From assembly GCA_021796905.1 (NCBI GenBank), contig JAKABK010000052.1, forward strand, positions 1-8,615: DNA of 8,615 bases, written 5' to 3'. The DNA is from Actinomycetes bacterium. Lineage in GTDB: Bacteria; Actinomycetota; Acidimicrobiia; Acidimicrobiales; Palsa-688. Below the pieces are notes generated by a model. It was given only the letters and a program-made list of their open reading frames with translations, was not told the DNA's origin and did no database searches. Each line of letters starts with the position of its first letter. The stretch's first letter is position 1. Both the position numbers and the translations under genes were made by a program. Shown piece after piece: positions 6,836 through 8,615 of the stretch.

Positions 6836-8008
6836 GTGTATGTCCATGTCCCCTTCTGCGCGCATCGATGCGACTACTGCGCGTTCGCGACCTGGGACGA
6901 CCGCTCCGGGCTCGCCGACGAGTACGTCGCGGCCGTCAGGAGGGAGATCGGCGCAGCGGTCGACGCCGGTCTTCCCGTCGCGACCTCGGTCTTCTTCGGC
7001 GGGGGCACACCATCGCGGCTGACCGCCGAGCAGTTGACGTCCATCCTCGAGGTGGTGCCACGAGCAGCCGGAGCCGAGGTGAGCGTCGAGTGCAACCCCG
7101 AGGACGCCGACGCGGACCGCCTCGCCGCCTGGAGGAGGGCGGGAGTGACCAGGGTCTCGTTCGGGGTGCAGTCGATGGTGCCGGCGGTACTGGCCTCGCT
7201 CGGCCGCCGGCACTCACCCGAGGCGGTGCCCCGGGCGGTCGAGGCGGCGGCCGAGGCCGGGCTCGGAGGTTCCTACAGCGTCGACCTGATCTTCGGAGCG
7301 GTCGGCGAGAGCATCGAGGACTGGGATCGGAGCGTGCAGTCGGTGCTCGCCCTCGACCCGCCGCCGGCGCACGTGAGCGGCTACGGGCTGATCGCCGAGC
7401 CGGGGACCCCCCTCGGCGCGGACCCGGCCCGTCATCCCGAAGCGGACAACCAGGCGGACGAGTACGAACTGCTCGACGAGACCCTCGAAGCGGCCGGGTA
7501 CTCGTGGTACGAGATCTCCAACTGGGCCCGACCGGGTGCCGCCTGCCGTCACAACCAGCTGTACTGGGCGCAGGGTGAGTACCGGGGCTTCGGTTGCGCC
7601 GCGCACTCCCACGAGGTCCGCCCGGACGCCACGGCGAGGCGGTGGTGGAACGTGCGGACCCCGGAACGCTACCTGCGCTGCATGGCGGAGGGGACCGGCC
7701 CGGTCGGGGGGGCGGAGATCCTCGGAGCGGACCAGCGGGCGACCGAGGCGCTCGAGCTGGCGGTGCGCACGGTCTCGGGGGTCGCGCTCGCCGATCTGCC
7801 CGACGGCGCCGAGCGAGAGCTGGAGATGCTCGTAGGGCTCGGCCTGGTGGAGCTGTTCGCGGCCGGCGCCGACCCGCTGACGGCCCACCGGGGACCCCGG
7901 TTGCGCCTGACCCGGAGGGGTCGGCTGCTGGCGAGCGAGGTGACCCTGCACCTGCTCGGCCCGTCCGGTCAGTGGAGCGGAGGCAGCCGCAGCCGGTCGC
8001 CGACGTAG
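6836..8008 (+). CDS. hemW: Radical SAM haem chaperone HemW (formerly annotated as coproporphyrinogen III oxidase-like)
   Basis: HemW is a radical SAM protein that binds haem and passes it to target proteins; older databases call it HemN-like. Numbering from the GTG at 6836, the [4Fe-4S] cluster motif CX3CX2C is Cys8, Cys12 and Cys15 (PFCAHRCDYCAF). Phe17 stands where true HemN has a fourth Cys. GGGTPS (55-60) and ECNPED follow, and HNQLYW (239-244) is the HNxxYW motif that marks HemW. YEISNWA precedes it and a HemN C-terminal domain ends the protein. From 6836 it is 390 residues. This start has no Shine-Dalgarno and cuts off an F-G that precedes the YVHVPFC strand in relatives. The frame is open back to a CTG at 6731 that overlaps the regulator's TGA as CTGA and would add 35 residues, so the real start may be there. 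Its last 40 bases overlap the converging LysM gene. Confidence 0.94.
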   Translation: MYVHVPFCAHRCDYCAFATWDDRSGLADEYVAAVRREIGAAVDAGLPVATSVFFGGGTPSRLTAEQLTSILEVVPRAAGAEVSVECNPEDADADRLAAWRRAGVTRVSFGVQSMVPAVLASLGRRHSPEAVPRAVEAAAEAGLGGSYSVDLIFGAVGESIEDWDRSVQSVLALDPPPAHVSGYGLIAEPGTPLGADPARHPEADNQADEYELLDETLEAAGYSWYEISNWARPGAACRHNQLYWAQGEYRGFGCAAHSHEVRPDATARRWWNVRTPERYLRCMAEGTGPVGGAEILGADQRATEALELAVRTVSGVALADLPDGAERELEMLVGLGLVELFAAGADPLTAHRGPRLRLTRRGRLLASEVTLHLLGPSGQWSGGSRSRSPT

Positions 8009-8615
8009 AGGATGTCCGGGTCGCCGGGGACGGGCAGCCGGTCGAGGTTGGCGGCCACCAGCTCCGCCCAGTACCGGGCGACGACGACGGGGTCGGGTGG
8101 CCGCCGGCCCGGCACCGTGGTGCCTGCCCCGCCGGCCGCCGCCGGTCCGCTCCGGGGGACCGTCTGGGAGCAGACCACGCTCTCGGCGATGCTCCAGAAG
8201 CTCTGACCGGCCCTGACGGTCCACTCCGGGCGCGGCTGGCGGGGCCGCCGTGAACGGCGCGGCCGCCCGGCGCCCGCCGGGCCGGAGACGATCGAAGGGG
8301 CCGGCGGCCGGAGCGGACCTGCGGGGGACAGCACGGGGGGAGGGGCCGGCGCGCCGGACGAGGGTGTGGGGCCAGGGGCGCCGGTGGCAGCTGGCGGTGA
8401 CGCGCCCGGCGTTCGGGCCTCGGGGCCCGCGGCCGGCCGGTGGTGGGCCGCGATGGCGGCGTGCGGACCGGCGACGACAGCCGCCGCGGCCACCGGGTGG
8501 GCGACGGTGCAGAGCCCGGCGGCGACCGCTAGCAGGCCCCGCGCCGGTCGGGGCAGGAGGAGCGTCGTGAGCTGTTGCAGTCGACGCCGTCTGGTGGAGC
8601 GGGCGACGGTGGAGA
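7969..8615 (-). CDS. LysM-domain protein with N-terminal membrane segment; 5' end outside the window
   Basis: The gene reads leftwards to the TGA at 7969-7971 and is open to the right edge. From 8613 to 8494 no stop or conventional start occurs in frame, so the true start lies beyond the window. The upstream codons encode a basic stretch (STRRRRLQQL) and then a hydrophobic segment, about LLAVAAGLCTVAHPVAAAAVV (8535-8475), so a single membrane anchor or an uncleaved signal is likely. An extracytoplasmic Pro/Ala/Gly-rich linker follows to about 8224. The C-terminus is a LysM-type peptidoglycan-binding module: WTVRAGQSFWSIAESVV, then a low-complexity insert of about 28 residues, then VARYWAELVAANLDRL and DPDILYVGDRLRLPP. 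The insert makes the module about 80 rather than 45-50 residues, which may lower domain scores. A cell-wall binding role is inferred; a catalytic domain could lie in the missing part. It overlaps hemW by 40 bases, tail to tail. A GTG at 8491-8493 is an internal codon and not a good start because it would remove the membrane segment. Confidence 0.82.
   Translation of the reverse strand, partial: STVARSTRRRRLQQLTTLLLPRPARGLLAVAAGLCTVAHPVAAAAVVAGPHAAIAAHHRPAAGPEARTPGASPPAATGAPGPTPSSGAPAPPPVLSPAGPLRPPAPSIVSGPAGAGRPRRSRRPRQPRPEWTVRAGQSFWSIAESVVCSQTVPRSGPAAAGGAGTTVPGRRPPDPVVVARYWAELVAANLDRLPVPGDPDILYVGDRLRLPPLH

Noticed and set aside
6073..7578. Plus-strand open frame of 501 codons across the regulator and hemW
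   Set aside because: It is Arg/Ser/Gly-rich, has no motif and crosses two conserved genes in the wrong frame.
6836..8008. Assignment as HemN, oxygen-independent coproporphyrinogen III oxidase
   Set aside because: The cluster motif lacks the fourth Cys of HemN, and the HNxxYW motif of HemW is present.

Overview
The window is GC-rich chromosomal DNA from an actinobacterium. The evidence is frequent GTG starts, an hrcA-dnaJ-rsmE cluster with a DnaJ2-type chaperone, and a BldD-type regulator with its C-terminal ligand-binding region. The style of several proteins (MLEDRKAAILRAVVEEYI in HrcA, the LysM protein with a YW..LV.aN core) suggests Acidimicrobiia, but that is an inference from memory, not a search.

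Layout. Positions 1-1909 (+) hold a methionine/homocysteine pair: the 3' part of metY (O-acetylhomoserine sulfhydrylase), then metX (homoserine O-acetyltransferase). MetX makes O-acetylhomoserine and MetY converts it to homocysteine, so the two act in sequence. A converging aldo/keto reductase gene lies at 1997-2860 (-); its 3' end sits in a short GC-rich direct-repeat cluster. From a shared 143-155 bp divergent region, hrcA (heat-shock repressor), dnaJ (co-chaperone), rsmE (16S rRNA m3U1498 methyltransferase), a bldD-like regulator and hemW (radical SAM haem chaperone) run rightwards from about 3004 to 8008. A proline/alanine-rich membrane-anchored LysM protein (-) overlaps the 3' end of hemW tail to tail and continues off the right edge.

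How they fit together. These are mainly housekeeping genes: sulfur amino-acid synthesis, protein quality control, ribosome methylation, haem trafficking and cell-wall binding. I saw no phage, transposon, CRISPR, toxin-antitoxin or defence genes, and no rRNA or tRNA. I do not see a wholly new system. The points most worth a second look are the intact c-di-GMP signature (RXD-X8-RXXD) in the BldD-like protein, an 8-bp inverted repeat over its probable promoter, and two genes (metX and hemW) whose best start appears to be a CTG overlapping the upstream TGA as CTGA. Several inverted repeats also lie in the intergenic gaps.
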